DNA of 64,000 nucleotides, taken from positions 57,046,289 through 57,110,288 of the forward strand of contig OU744731.1 of NCBI GenBank assembly GCA_916613615.1. Direction: 5' to 3'. This document shows positions 1 through 12,927 of the stretch, piece after piece. Position 1 is the first letter of the stretch, and each line of letters starts with the position of its first letter. The notes under the pieces were generated by a model. That model was not told where the DNA came from. It did no database searches and was given only the letters and a program-made list of their open reading frames with translations. This stretch comes from Steromphala cineraria. Taxonomy: Eukaryota; Mollusca; Gastropoda; Trochida; Trochidae. The position numbers and the translations under genes are program-made.

Positions 1-1384
1 TGTACAAAAAATACCTAAAGTTTTCTGTTCAAAGGAAATAGATGTAGTGTTCTCCATCAATTTATTCGATTTGGAGGCTTCCTAAGTTTGCCTTTCCTAA
101 ACATCGAAAGATCCACCAAAAGTGAATCCAGGAACCATTTTTGGCTGTAAGGGGAGACAACTCGTCAAAAATGGTCATTCCAGTACCACAAAGATTTTTT
201 CGAATTGCGTTTTAGGGTTTTTACTTTATTTTCCTTGTTTAGAATACATCGTTATGAATTTAAGTATTAAATGATTTTCGACAGCTTTTAAAATTAAAAA
301 CAAACAGATTGTATACCAAAAATTATAATTAACTATGAAAACCGTTTCAAGAAAAAAGCGCTTCTAAACCTTGCGTCATAAAAGTTAAAAGTCATATTTT
401 GTTTACGTGATTTGAAGTTGTTTCAGGTTTGTATATTTTCGTTTTTTAATACTTGAAAGTGGCTTTATTTATTGTTTTTATTTGTTGATTCGCCAACAGG
501 ATATTTGTTTACTCTGTGAGTCGCCTAGGCTAAGCTTGGACATTTTGTTTAAATTCATGAAAATTCAGTATATATATGCCTTTCTCTCTATTTTCCTTTG
601 AAGCAGTTTATCTTTATGATTTGAGTTTTGCCGTAGAAAGGGAGATGCTTCTGTTGCACCTCTTACGGTGTGGTGATCTCAAAAACTACCGTTAGCAACT
701 TTATGATTGGATAAAAAAAAAACATTTGCAGGATTGCAATTTATTCAGTGATACAGCTTTAAAGGGTGCCATTGGAAAAAAATTCTATAACTGAGTGAAA
801 GTTGATTAAAGACAAATGGTCCTTTATAGATGTCATCCGATAATGACATCCGTTACTGATCGATGTATTCTACATATCAGTTGACATTATTAGAAGAAAA
901 GATGCGATGAGGTCTGCTAGTTCTGGCCCGTGAGCTATGCCGTGTTCTTATATATGTAGGTCCCACACATTGAGAAGAACTCAAGAGCATCTTATCATAA
1001 TCATCTGATAACGGTGGGAATATTCATAAGTTTTTCCCGAATGAATATCAGGACTTTGAAGGAAGGGAACATTCTTAATATAGTTTTGATGTGTTCCGGA
1101 ATTGTTTCTTTGTCTCAAATTGCAATGATTGTTTCCTGGTTGCCATCAGATCTGTCATGCGATTGTTTATACCAACTGTCATAATGTTATTTTGTTTTCA
1201 TGCCTATTTCTTTATAAACTGTCATGTGATTGCTTTTTCATAACCTGACCCTCATGTTCATGGTACTGTTTTCGTCATTGGTTCTTCCTTCGGAAAAATC
1301 AAACCTGTGTAGGAAGTTGCGGTAGTTCCGCCCTGATTGGTTATTTATACTCAGAGGATTGTTGCTTCTGTCACAGAGTTTGTT
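1..1384. other. Gene-free AT-rich flank
   Basis: No coding segment with recognisable protein similarity was found on either strand. The sequence is AT-rich and non-repetitive by eye until the minisatellite begins. It could hold regulatory DNA or old transposon debris, but nothing specific can be supported. Confidence 0.5.
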
Positions 1385-3092
1385 CCCAATCACCAACTGT
1401 CATGACAGTACTTCTTGGCACCAAGTTCCACCAACTGTCATGACAGTACTTCTTGGCACCAACTGTCATGACAGTACTTCTTGGCACCAACTGTCATGAC
1501 ATTACGTCTTGGCACCAACTGTCATGACATTACTTCTTGGCACCAACTGTCATGACATTACTTCTTGGCACCAACTGTCATGGCATTACTTCTTGGCACC
1601 AACTGTCATGACATTACTTCTTGGCACCAACTGTCATGACATTACGTCTTGGCACCAACTGTCATGACATTACGTCTTGGCACCAACTGTCATGACATTA
1701 CTTCTTGGCACCAACTGTCATGACATTACTTCTTGGCACCAACTGTCATGACAGTTCTTTTTGGCACAAACTGTCATGACTTTACGTCTTGGCACCAACG
1801 GTCAAGACATAACATCTTGGCACCAACTGTCATGACAGTACTTCTTGGCACCAACTGTCATGGCAGTACTTCTTGACACCAACTGTCATGACAGTACTTC
1901 TTGGCACCAACTGTCATGACAGTACTTCTTGGCACCAACTGTCATGACATTACGTCTTGGCACCAACTGTCATGACATTACGTCTTGGCACCAACTGTCA
2001 TGGCATTACTTCTTGGCACCAACTGTCATGACATTACTTCTTGGCACCAACTGTCATGACATTACGTCTTGGCACCAACTGTCATGACATTACGTCTTGG
2101 CACCAACTGTCATGACATTACTTCTTGGCACCAACTGTCATGACATTACTTCTTGGCACCAACTGTCATGACAGTTCTTTTTGGCACAAACTGTCATGAC
2201 TTTACGTCTTGGCACCAACGGTCAAGACATAACATCTTGGCACCAACTGTCATGACAGTACTTCTTGGCACCAACTGTCATGGCAGTACTTCTTGACACC
2301 AACTGTCATGACAGTACTTCTTGGCACCAACTGTCATGACAGTACTTCTTGGCACCAACTGTCATGACATTACGTCTTGGCACCAACTGTCATGACATTA
2401 CGTCTTGGCACCAACTGTCATGGCATTACTTCTTGGCACCAACTGTCATGACATTACTTCTTGGCACCAACTGTCATGACATTACGTCTTGGCACCAACT
2501 GTCATGACATTACGTCTTGGCACCAACTGTCATGACATTACTTCTTGGCACCAACTGTCATGACATTACTTCTTGGCACCAACTGTCATGACAGTTCTTT
2601 TTGGCACAAACTGTCATGACTTTACGTCTTGGCACCAACGGTCAAGACATAACATCTTGGCACCAACTGTCATGACAGTACTTCTTGGCACCAACTGTCA
2701 TGGCAGTACTTCTTGACACCAACTGTCATGACAGTACTTCTTGGCACCAACTGTCATGACAGTACTTCTTGGCACCAACTGTCATGACATTACGTCTTGG
2801 CACCAACTGTCATGACATTACGTCTTGGCACCAACTGTCATGACAGTACTTCTTGGCACCAACTGTCAAGACAGTTCTTTTTGGCACAAACTGTCATGAC
2901 ATTACTTCTTGGCACCAACTGTCATGGCAGTACTTCTTGGCACCAGCTGTCATGACAGTACTTCTTGGCACCAACTGTCATGACAGTACTTCTTGGCACC
3001 AACTGTCATGGCAGTACTTCTTGGCACCAACTGTCATGGCAGTACTTCTTGGCACCAACTGTCATGGCAGTACTTCTTGGCACCAACTGTCA
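1385..3092. repeat. 28-bp minisatellite with 420-bp higher-order structure
   Basis: About 60 tandem copies of a 28-bp unit of the type CACCAACTGTCATGACA plus GTACTTCTTGG. Most units contain CTGTCATGACAG, a perfect 12-bp palindrome. Variant units recur every 15 monomers: the rows at 1741, 2161 and 2581 are the same, and identity at a 420-bp offset runs from about 1562 to 2841, giving roughly three higher-order copies. Short open frames across the array are a by-product of the repeat and are not genes. There are no unique spacers, so it is not a CRISPR array. Confidence 0.95.
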
Positions 3093-4135
3093 CGTGACTG
3101 TTTCTTTGTACCCAACTGATACTTATCAAAGAACCGTTCATGTGTAATCATCTGTCGTAAAAGTGATTGCTCCTGAAATAGCCATAGGGACCAAGCTCTA
3201 AATACCGTGCCTCCAGGTTCAGTAGCTAGAAAGAAGAGTTCTGAGTAGAGACCATTTTCCAAGCACATTTTAAATATACAGGTAACATTTGGAGACTCAT
3301 TTTATGTGATTGTTCCTTGCCTGAACTGCAACGTGACTGTCATTAATCAACCGTTTCTGTGTTTATAGAGGTTTCTACCTTCTTCCTGTACGTTTTGTTT
3401 AGCAGGCCAATGAATTTTCTATATGCCATGGTGTTTCAGTCTCCCATCCATTTGCATTTTCGACTTTTTTAAGGTATATTCAAATTGAAAATGTATTCAT
3501 GTGCTTGGTCGATGGGGTATACATTGGGAATCAAGCTATGCACATTAGTGCTTGGAATTTCAGATAGGAGTTACTTAGTTGTGTGCAGACACTTTTATTG
3601 GTGTCAGTCGTAAGACAACTTCGAAATGTCACTTCAGAATCAAAAGTTTCAAACTCTTTTCGTACCGAAAAAAGACAAGCGTTTATCTCGATATTATTTG
3701 CCGTCGGGAGATGATGGATCTCAATCAAAATCCAATTTTCTCCGTTTAAAATATTTTTGAAGCAAAAGTTGCGTGAGCGCTTACTGGCGAGTGTCGATGG
3801 AATACTTTTGCGTTGTGTATTTATTCGTTTGTGCGGAAAATAAACCAATATGAAGTCATGACATCGCAAAACTCATCAGCGAGGCCGTAGATATATTTCC
3901 AGGAATTAATATTTTTATCAAAGGTTTATTACCTTACCAGTCATAAGGTTGTTTCGTTTACATCCAATGTGATAGAGATTTTCTTACATTGCAACTTTAT
4001 AAGATTAATCCGTGTCTTTTTTTATCATTTTGCGGTTATCTAAAGGTTTAGGTTATCTAAAGCCGCCACTCCAGATCATTTGCTCATTGGCCATTGGCTA
4101 CATTTTGTAAAAAATGATCATAATCAGACCAGATA
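3093..4135. other. No recognisable gene
   Basis: This is unique sequence between the minisatellite and the TIR element. The small minus-strand open frame at 3531-3869 shows no recognisable family features and no splice context I could support. Confidence 0.45.
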
Positions 4136-5031
4136 CCCCCATTTCACTGAGCTACGACTTTGAAAAGTGTTCAAGACTCTTTCCGACTATTCCCGACTTT
4201 TCAACTACGACTTTGTTGGCATGAGTCGGGAGCAAATAGAGGTCAAATTATGAAATTTGATATTTCTACGAGTAACTAACGACACTCTTAAGAGTTACCT
4301 ACGACATACACGACTGACATACAACAAAATGAAGAGGAACTCCCGACAGACCTACGAGGCACCCCCGACAATAAACTGAGGAACTTACGACTCATCCAAA
4401 CTCAGATACGACTCAATACGACTGAGATCGACTCGTTCACGACAATGAAGACTCCTCACGACACAGAAACGTCTCACGTACGAGTCACAGACGATCCACG
4501 TACGATAAAATCGGCAATTTTAGACCGGAATCGGGCATATATTAAAGGCCAACAACCGCCGACTTTTTTGTTATGATTAGTCTGGAACGGGTCGTCACTG
4601 ATCGTCTTTGAGTATTGGTTAGTCGTACATGTGTTTGCACTAGTTGGAAGTGAGTCGGCATGTAAATTAGGGAAAGAACCATTCCCGACAGCCACGTTTT
4701 AATCCAACTATGTACGACTTATTCACGATTCAATACGACTCAATAAGACTCAGATACGAGCAACATACGACTCAATACGACGTCAATGGAATTTCTGGAA
4801 TTTCCGGTTGAAAAGTACGAACCTCGCCGGACTTAAAAAGTCGGGAGTGGGTTTTTGAACATGTTTTTGAACAAAATTTGACCTCCCGACTCTCCCAGAC
4901 TCATACAGACTAGCTAGCTCAACTACGCTCAGGGGCGACTAAAGAGGACCCAGAGACGCTTAATTACGAGTCAATGACGACATTTGGCCTATTTTCAGTC
5001 GGCAACGGCTCGTAGCTCAGTGAAATGGGGG
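4136..5031. mobile_element. 896-bp non-autonomous TIR DNA transposon
   Basis: The two ends are inverted copies: CCCCCATTTCACTGAGCTAC at the left and its reverse complement at the right (about 5012-5031). Both are flanked by TA, as expected for the Tc1/mariner type of target duplication. The interior is rich in short direct repeats of ACGACTC and AATACGACTC and has no transposase frame. The family is unknown. The TIRs are clearly visible; the superfamily assignment rests only on the TA flank. Confidence 0.75.
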
Positions 5032-7176
5032 TATAAGGGGCAATGATCTAAATACATATTTCCCTTGTACAGAAGCTAGAACGAGTTATCTTTGGAAAAT
5101 GTTGCATTAGACAAAATTAATTCGGACTTTGAAATGTAAACGATATGCTCCATTCTGATTGGTTCTAACAAGGTCATGTGATCGGTATACATTTCAATGA
5201 CCACTAAGTTATACAAAATAACTTTCAGTAAATGAAAGTTATACGATATCGTGCCGGAACTACATTTCTCGGGGATTTCCCTGATCTTACAGCAATCCAA
5301 GCCTGACCTCAGTCTTGATGGTCAATCTCATAACTTTGACTCACTTTATACAAATATTATTTCTGTTTATGAGCATCACTCGCCCTAATAATTTGTATTT
5401 GATGTTTGAAGAATAAACATTAAGTTACAAATAAATAATGTTGTATAATTATGTAGAGTATACGCAAGTTCGCCAGTTATACAAGTTTATATTATATATT
5501 ACAAGTTTCAAACAGGTTATATCCGTGTAGACAACCATATTATGAAATTCATTTCTTAAATAGACGCGAAAAGCAACTTGATAAACTATAAAACTAAGAA
5601 ATGCATACAATGCTTGATAGCATGGATTGATAATAACTGCCAAGAACTCCCGTCCTCTTCTCTCAGGGAACTATTACTAACCAGTCTCAGCCAATAGCTC
5701 TTTTTAGCCTTGCAGTATTTATCAACTATTCTGTGCCACCTCTATAACCCACTGCACCTGAACTTAAATCCTACACAGTTCTTTTGAAGTTCCAACTTAC
5801 AAATAAGAATGCTAGACCATACCATGCATTTTGACACACAGCAGCAAGTCTTACCTTGCCATTGATGGGGACTGGAGTAACTACAGTAATGTTCAGGAAG
5901 TAAAGGAGAGGTTGACTGAAGGCAAATCAATGTGCATTTAATGTCAAATGTGATGCCTCTATAGGAGAACAGCATTGTGGTTAGCAAGTAATCCTATAAA
6001 TTTCTTAACAGCAAGATAAAGTGCCATGAGATTTCTTTATAAATAAGTATGCTCCAATCAAACGACTTATTTTGGCACATGGCAGCAAGACCATGCAGAG
6101 TGAGTTCATACTGCTACGTCAGCTACTGCTCTCCGGTTTGCACTCACACCCTTAGTGTTGCTCCTTGGGAAATTTGACCACCTTTTTTGCTTGGTGTCCC
6201 TTAAAATTTGAATAAGAAGGATACTTTTATCACTGCAAAGGGTCCAATCTGCTCAGAAAAAGGCAAAATTACCACCTAGAAACAATTTACCAAAGCCAAA
6301 ACCCTCATATGGCTATATATAGCAAGCCAATCAAATGATGCACCTTCAGCAATAATCGGCACCAACCCTTGTGAGAATACATAACAGTGTGATTCAAGTT
6401 AACCAAATGGATTGCTTTGAACATATATATATCACATCTCATACTACTGCTGCTTAGCTTGTAATCATCCTTCCATAAGATTTTTTTAACGAGAGGCTTT
6501 GTTAGCTAACAGTGAATGGAGTTCAAAAATAGTTTAGCTGGAAACATATAAGCTATAATTTGTGTTGATTGACCAACCACAAGCAAAACAAGGGTTTTTG
6601 TGTGATGGACATCAGGGTATGTGTTGGAGCTCAACAGAGACACATAGGCTGATGAAGCAGGAGGTATCATGCCTTGTTGAAGAAGAAAGGAAAGCTTTGC
6701 TGAGGGCGAGGCACTGTGCAATTGATCTCAAATGTGGATCCTCAAAAGAATTAAAACAGCATATTGGTTGGCACGATTGTGATTATTTCTTACTGTAAGG
6801 TAAACAGCAAGAAAAAATGCCTTCTAACTCTTAAATTTGCATTTTAAGAGTTGGTGTGATATCAATAAGGAAATTTATCATCCAAAACTGGGTTCCACAT
6901 GAGATATCGCTTGTGGAAGATCAAGCCATATCTCCTAGGAGATATCGCTTTGACAGAAGATTTTGTACAATGCCCTGTCTTTAGAAGGGACATGACAACA
7001 CAAACGTTTTGCATCATCATTAATGATGTCACAATGCTATGACACCACAAACACAATGACATCATAATACTATGACGTCACAATGTTGTGACATCACTGG
7101 TTTAGGAGTTTTAGGGCTATGCAGTGTTCAAAGTTGTAGATTTTCCATGCTAATGTGATGAAAAATGATTTTGGAT
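5032..7176. other. No recognisable gene; short palindrome at 6928-6945
   Basis: There is no convincing coding sequence. At 6928-6945 lies ATATCTCCTAGGAGATAT, a perfect 18-bp palindrome. A run of related TGATGTCACAATG-type short repeats occupies about 7010-7100. Confidence 0.45.
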
Positions 7177-7338
7177 GATAAATAGAATCTCACCCTCGTG
7201 TCTTCGGATATCAAATATATCAACACTCGTTAATAAAAGTAAAAAATCCTCGGCAAGCCTTGGATATTTGTTACTTTTATCAACTTGTGTTGATATATTT
7301 GATATCAGAAGACACTTGGGTGAGATTCTCTATTTATC
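7177..7338. repeat. Fold-back (hairpin) repeat
   Basis: An inverted repeat of about 160 bp. The left arm starts GATAAATAGAATCTCACCC and the right arm ends GGTGAGATTCTCTATTTATC. The arms pair over about 65 bp with a few mismatches around a short loop, which looks like a fold-back MITE. No coding capacity. Confidence 0.75.
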
Positions 7339-8898
7339 TTAAGGACAATCAACTTCTTTATTCTTTGAAAGAGATGTTTATACATAGATCCTGACGTCGC
7401 CATCATCACTTGCTTGACAACGACTTTAGGATCTATGTTGAAACATAGGTTTCACAGAATAAAAACATTGATCAACCATAAAATAATTTTCCTTATTGAA
7501 GATAAAATGCCATGAGATCAGCCATATCAAAATGCAATGACATGCGCCCATTACGCCCGACAGGATTGATGACTCATAAAACAGGGAAAGTCCCGAATCT
7601 ATAAAATTATTCATCAAAAACTGACCAGAATCATAAATAAATCAATCTTTATTCCTGTGATAACTAAATTCTATCATATTTGCAACTTATATTATGCCTA
7701 TGTAATTCAACTTCTTTTAATAACAGATAAATAAATCTTGAGATCAAAGCACTCTGCAAGCAAGCATGAAAATAAAATTCTAATACTAATGTTCATAATA
7801 TAAGAGCAAGGAGAGCTCTCCTATTAAACAGCTGCTAAATGTTTATTAATACTTGGATAGTGATTATTCTTTGGAGATCTGAAGAGAATTTTTTCTTCCC
7901 AAACTTGGATAGTGATCATTGTTACTTCGATAGGGTTTCTTCCCAAATTCGGAATAACCTGTTTCTTGTATTTCCTCATTTAAACAAGGCCGATGTTTCT
8001 CTTCACAATTTCACCTCACAATGTTCATCAGGAAACTCTTATTGAACTAGCTAACCTTGCATGTGGAAATAGTACAATTAAATCCAAAAAATGGCTAGAT
8101 ATTAAAGATTGGACAAGTAGTTAAAAACAGTACACCTCAGCTAAGAGAAAATTGTAATTTGAAACTTAAAAAACAAATCCCTTCTAAAAGACTGTGAAAA
8201 GCAAATAGTGAGTCAAGAGTTAGAAGTGATAGTCATATTACTCAACACAAGATCATAAGATGCCAAGAAACATGTTTCGAGAGGTTTGCAGGTCAAATCA
8301 ACGGGTAGTTTCATTGGACCTCAAACCAAGGAGAGGTTATTTCTGTTCAGATTTTGCTGATGAAAAGGCCTAGAGGTGATATAGAGAAGAGAATAGGAAC
8401 AGTCAGCCCTGGCTTATTGAGGATGATTTCTACAGTGATCACGTCTTTGTCTGAATCTGCATCTTTAAAAAAATGTTTCAGAGGCAATTTATTTACAAAC
8501 ATGACTAAGGTGGTGTCTTTTTTTAGAAAATATTGAAGAAAAAAGAACATTTCTTATTTTATTAATCATATATACAACTTAGATGTGCTGAAAGATAATA
8601 TTATTTAATCACTTTTGTTCTAACAGAGCCATGCTGCTTTTGTTTCATGATAATTTATTTTCTTAAATAACAAGGAAAACTTAAATGCGAACGCAATTAT
8701 ACAGGTGATGTACTGTGCCTGAAAACCATTTCTCTTCTAAATTTAGCTTTACATTTGTTCAACATTGTGTTCTGAATAATATACCCAAAAACAGATGTTT
8801 AAGGTTTCCTAATAATTAACGATATATAGAATTACTTTTCCATTATAAAATATTTCAAAGGTGATAGTGAAGCCCACTGGACTAATCAACAAAAAAGT
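7339..8898. other. No recognisable gene
   Basis: AT-rich sequence with short spurious open frames only (for example 7839-8045 and the mutually overlapping frames at 8347-8550). I see no domain, splice signal pair or repeat that can be supported. Confidence 0.45.
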
Positions 8899-9242
8899 CC
8901 TTAAAAGTGCAGTAGCACGTTTTTTGATAATTTTATATTCTAAATTTTTCATTGATAATTGTAAGTTAATGTTAAATATATTATTTTGACAGTGTCAAAA
9001 ATCTCAATTCACAAGCCAATCATCCATAGTCAGAGGGCAAAGTATGAAGATTCACATAAAATCCATTAGCGACCATTTTGTGTGAACACCTTTAATTCAT
9101 TTTTTGTAAGAAAATGGAATCACATGCCTAAACTTTACGTTATGCAATTGAATTATTACTGCTCCATTTAGTTTAAATACATTGCAATTTTCCTGACATC
9201 ACCTTATATTTCCCCTAAAATCGTGCTACTGGCCCTTTAAAG
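8899..9242. mobile_element. TTAA-flanked MITE, copy 1
   Basis: The ends are TTAAAAGTGCAGTAGCACG and CGTGCTACTGGCCCTTTAA, imperfect inverted copies that each include TTAA. The interior is strongly similar to the element at 10253-10616, including the shared segment around CCAATCATCC and AGTCAGAG. The TTAA boundary suggests piggyBac-type mobilisation. There is no coding capacity. Confidence 0.75.
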
Positions 9243-10003
9243 ACTACAATTAGCAAGATTGGAATTATCAACATAAAAACATTTTGTCTGTTAAAAAGCA
9301 TGATTTTTTCCCTTGAACCTAGTTCTCTCTGCTTGTAAACAAAATGTGGGATATTTGTTGAAAACAATGTGCAGCAAACAAACACAGGCACTCACGAACT
9401 CTTATGTTCTGGTAAATAGATAATATGATTCATAACTTTGGGTTTGACAAAAATTTAAGAAACAAAGGCATTCATAAACTAATATATTCCAACAAGACAA
9501 TGGAATTTATAGCATTTCATGGTCAAGTAATTAATTTATATAGCTTAGACAAAGACTGAACACAGATTTTGCATGAAGAAAGCATAGTTGGACATAGTAA
9601 CAAGACAGTTTTTACAGTTTTTGTTTTTTTATCAACCCTACAATGACATCTGTAAATGAATGTTGACATCCGTGACAGACTTTTTTTTTACTTTATTTAA
9701 CCAGTCAGAAAAGGAAGACATTCTGAAGGACAATTTTCTTACTAAGAACATTTAATTCACTTCATTTCTCTGATAACTATTACATATTTTCACCACAGAA
9801 ATTTATAATGAAATATTGTTTTTCTCAAATATGTAAATGCAAACCCATCAAAGGGTAAGTTAATACTAAAGGCGTGATTTAACCAGTTGTTACAAAAATT
9901 GTTAAATAACAGTCTTCCAGTGCTCTTGAATGTTGGGTTACATTACCCATAAAGTGACGTATTAAGTGACATCATTTTCTTGGTGTTGTCTAATCTCAAC
10001 AAA
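9243..10003. other. No recognisable gene
   Basis: AT-rich unique sequence. Neither coding sequence nor clear repeat structure was seen. Confidence 0.4.
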
Positions 10004-10146
10004 TTAAGATCTATATTGCTTCACTACGTAAGCGTATAGATCTCACAAGGCTCCATTAATCAAGCCTTCAGACAGACCTGTGATGTCATTCAAATCCAGC
10101 CAATCAGCGATCACCTTGTAACCCAAGCAATATAAATCTTAATCTA
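10004..10146. mobile_element. Short inverted-repeat element (MITE-like)
   Basis: TTAAGATCTATATTGCTT at the left is matched by AAGCAATATAAATCTTAA at the right, giving terminal inverted repeats of about 18 bp around a core of about 105 bp. There is no coding capacity and the family is unknown. Confidence 0.55.
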
Positions 10147-10252
10147 TTATAATCGGGTGTATCAAGCATACAATGACAAACTGGTAAATAGTTCAATGAC
10201 ATTATTAAATCAAAGGTATTAATTGTTTGGTGACATCAGTAGTATGGTGACT

Positions 10253-10616
10253 TTAAAGGGGCAGTAGCACGTTTTTTGACAATTTTATATTTTAAATATT
10301 TCACTGATAACTATAAGTTAATGCTAAATGTATTACTTTGATAGTATCATAAATCTCATAACACAAACCAATCATCCGTAGTCAGAGAACAAAGTATAAG
10401 GATTCACATAAAATCCATTGGCAGCCATTTTTGTGTGAACACCTTTAATTCATTTTGTGTAAGAAAAGGAATCGCATGGCTTAACTTTACATTGTATATT
10501 TGATTTATTACTGCTCCATTTAGTTTGAATACATTGTCTTTCAATTGGAACTATTTATTTTCATTTTCCTGACATCACCTGATATTCCCCCTAAAAACGT
10601 GCTACTGTCCCTTTAA
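10253..10616. mobile_element. TTAA-flanked MITE, copy 2
   Basis: The ends are TTAAAGGGGCAGTAGCACG and CGTGCTACTGTCCCTTTAA, near-perfect inverted copies. Similarity with copy 1 (8899-9242) extends along the whole length in the same orientation, with small indels. A degenerate end of the same family (CGTGCTACTGCCCTTG) is visible near 43247-43262. Confidence 0.8.
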
Positions 10617-11680
10617 GGTCTCCATATTCCACAACCTCATTCACAAAGCCAGATTTAGGAGAACAACATCACAAAGAGACAGAACGCGACATTAAACAGA
10701 TAGTAAGGTATCATAGTCTATCACAGAAACATGGCCATCATTGCAATGGCTATGACACCTGAATGCAAGGACTGGAAGCACACGCTAGATTTAACACAAT
10801 CTACCAATCAACAACTTAGATTAATTAGTAATATCTGGACCCAGTCTACCTCACCTCAACTCAACTCACACATTGGTCCAACTTCTCAAGCAAGGCAGAA
10901 CTAACACAACTCTCAATGTCTAGCTGAGCAAACCCTTGATGCATCACACCAACTTCTCTGTAAAAAATGTTCAATTGAACTTAAGTAGATCAGCAAATTT
11001 CTGTTGGTGGCTAGAGTCATTAAATAAATGCGACAATATTTCATTGATCTTAACTTAATATTTTTAACAAGAGTTAGACACAAAAACAAGCTAACTTCTG
11101 TATGAAAATCTTAAATGTTTTTTCGAACTTGAAAATTTACAAACATGCTTTATTAAGAAGGATTTTCACAAATTCAGATTTCTTGATACATATCATGATA
11201 CAGTAAATGCAAGATTATTGCGAATATGTACCATTTCATTGATCCTAAATTAATATTCAAACAAGAGTTATTTGATTTTCGAACAGTTATAGACAAGAAA
11301 AAGGTTATTTCTGTACAAATATCTCATATAATATTATTTTTCCAACTTGATCATTTACAGAAATGCTATATTATCGAGAATTTTCACAAATTGAGATTTC
11401 TAGATTTTTTTATACCTATTGTAATTGAAAAAATATTCAACTAAATGTTACCATGATTTAGTCAACTGTATCATGTTTTGTATTTTGAACTAAACCACAA
11501 CGTTGCATCAACCTCCACCAGTTAGAGCGTAATTCAAGATTTTGATGAGGTGTAGCAAGGCTTTAAGTAGTCATTTATTGAAACTTGTGAAAGTTATGCC
11601 TCGATGGTAAGTTGTCATTGGTCATCAAGATATATATATAGATATATAGATACATAAACAGTCGCTCAAATGTACTCTCC
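10617..11680. other. No recognisable gene
   Basis: AT-rich. It contains a loose direct duplication of about 190 bp: the stretches near 11030-11180 and 11218-11410 share wording such as TTTCATTGATC and ACTTGA...TTTACA. The open frame at 11226-11444 lies inside this duplication and is not supported as a gene. Confidence 0.4.
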
Positions 11681-11980
11681 AACATTCAATGCAGATTATA
11701 AGTCAAACATTCAATGCAGATTATAAGTCAAACATTCAATGCAGATTATAAGTCAAACATTCAATGCAGATTATAAGTCAAACATTCAATGCAGATTATA
11801 AGTCAAACATTCAATGCAGATTATAAGTCAAACATTCAATGCAGATTATAAGTCAAACATTCAATGCAGATTATAAGTCAAACATTCAATGCAGGTTATA
11901 AGTCAAACATTCAATGTAGGTTATAAGTCAAACATTCAATGCAGGTTATAAGTCAAACATTCAATGCAGAATACAAGTCA
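11681..11980. repeat. 25-bp tandem array, 12 copies
   Basis: Exactly 300 bp made of twelve 25-bp units of the form AACATTCAATGCAG plus ATTATAAGTCA. The first eight units are identical by eye, and the last four carry scattered substitutions (GGTTATAAG, AATACAAG). It lies in the 3' flank of the GPAM-like gene. Confidence 0.95.
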
Positions 11981-12203
11981 AACACATGGTAATTAATGCA
12001 ATAAGTTATGTAGATACTGTTCACGTTTCCAATCCACACTGTCACCACGTTAATGATCTCTCACTCCTCACAGAATCACACACAGTTGACTTTGTGCAAC
12101 CGTATAGTTCATGGTGCAACTGTCAACAGTCCTGGAGCATTAAGAACATGAGTATTCAACATAGGTTCTCGGTGAGTTCCCGTATCTCATGAGTTTATTA
12201 CAG

Positions 12204-12500
12204 GGAACAGTTCTGAGCAAACATGTCAGAAAGAGTTTGTTAGTTCTCCAATTCATCACGAATAGTCTGGATCAGAAGAATCCCTTTCTACTATCACACT
12301 ATAACAGCAATGCTGAAAGTTCAGTAAATCATAACAGATTTGAGTCACTTGGAAGAGTCCGAGTTCTGAGCGACAGTGTCAGAAGGAGTTCATCAGTCAT
12401 TCAACTTTAATAGCATGGTGGACAACCGTTTCTGCCATCACACTATAACAGCAATACTGAAAGTTAAGTTAAGATTTGAATCATCCGAGGGAGACAGTTC
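12204..12500. repeat. Tandem duplication, about 150-bp unit
   Basis: Two diverged copies lie head to tail. CAGTTCTGAGC and CACTATAACAGCAATGCTGA in the first copy recur as GAGTTCTGAGC and CACTATAACAGCAATACTGA about 150 bp later. It lies in the 3' UTR or flank of the GPAM-like gene. The small open frames across it are not supported as genes. Confidence 0.65.
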
Positions 12501-12754
12501 AATCAAAGGGAGGCAACTCTATAAAGTTAGACAACTCCTCCGAGAGGCATAGTTCAGTATGTTGGTTTGTAATTTAAATGATAGGAGCACTGCTCCAGAA
12601 TTCGTGAGAACTTTCATAAAAGGGAATACTCAATTAAAGGGAGACAACTCCTTATAAGGGAATCAACTCTGTAAAGTTTGACAATTCCACCGGGAGGCAA
12701 CATCATCTCATATGAGCTGTCGTATGTTCATTGACAGAACTTTTCAAAGGGAGA

Positions 12755-12927
12755 CTACTCTTTGAGTCTCTCCAGGATGTCGATGTACTGTCCGAGTTTC
12801 TCGCGCACTTGGTAGTGTTCAGCCAGTCCGATGATGCGCAGGTTTGAACTGCAGTAACAGTCAACGATCCTCAACGCTTGAAAGGCTTTTACTGCGTTCT
12901 TCAGTGTGTCCATTGAAGCACTCTCCG
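12755..12927 (-). CDS. GPAM: GPAM exon 22, C-terminus and stop
   Basis: Residues 760-816 and the TAG at 12755-12757. AESASMDTLKNAVKAF at the start matches the AESA...KNAVKMF block of GPAT1. The end QYIDILERLKE differs from vertebrates, which is common at this terminus. Confidence 0.9.

Noticed and set aside
1385..3092. CRISPR-like look of the evenly spaced repeat
   Set aside because: The units are contiguous 28-bp repeats with no unique spacers, no cas genes are near, and the context is eukaryotic.
2853..3147. Repetitive open frames over the minisatellite
   Set aside because: They arise only because the repeat is free of stops in those frames and encode periodic peptides with no gene context.
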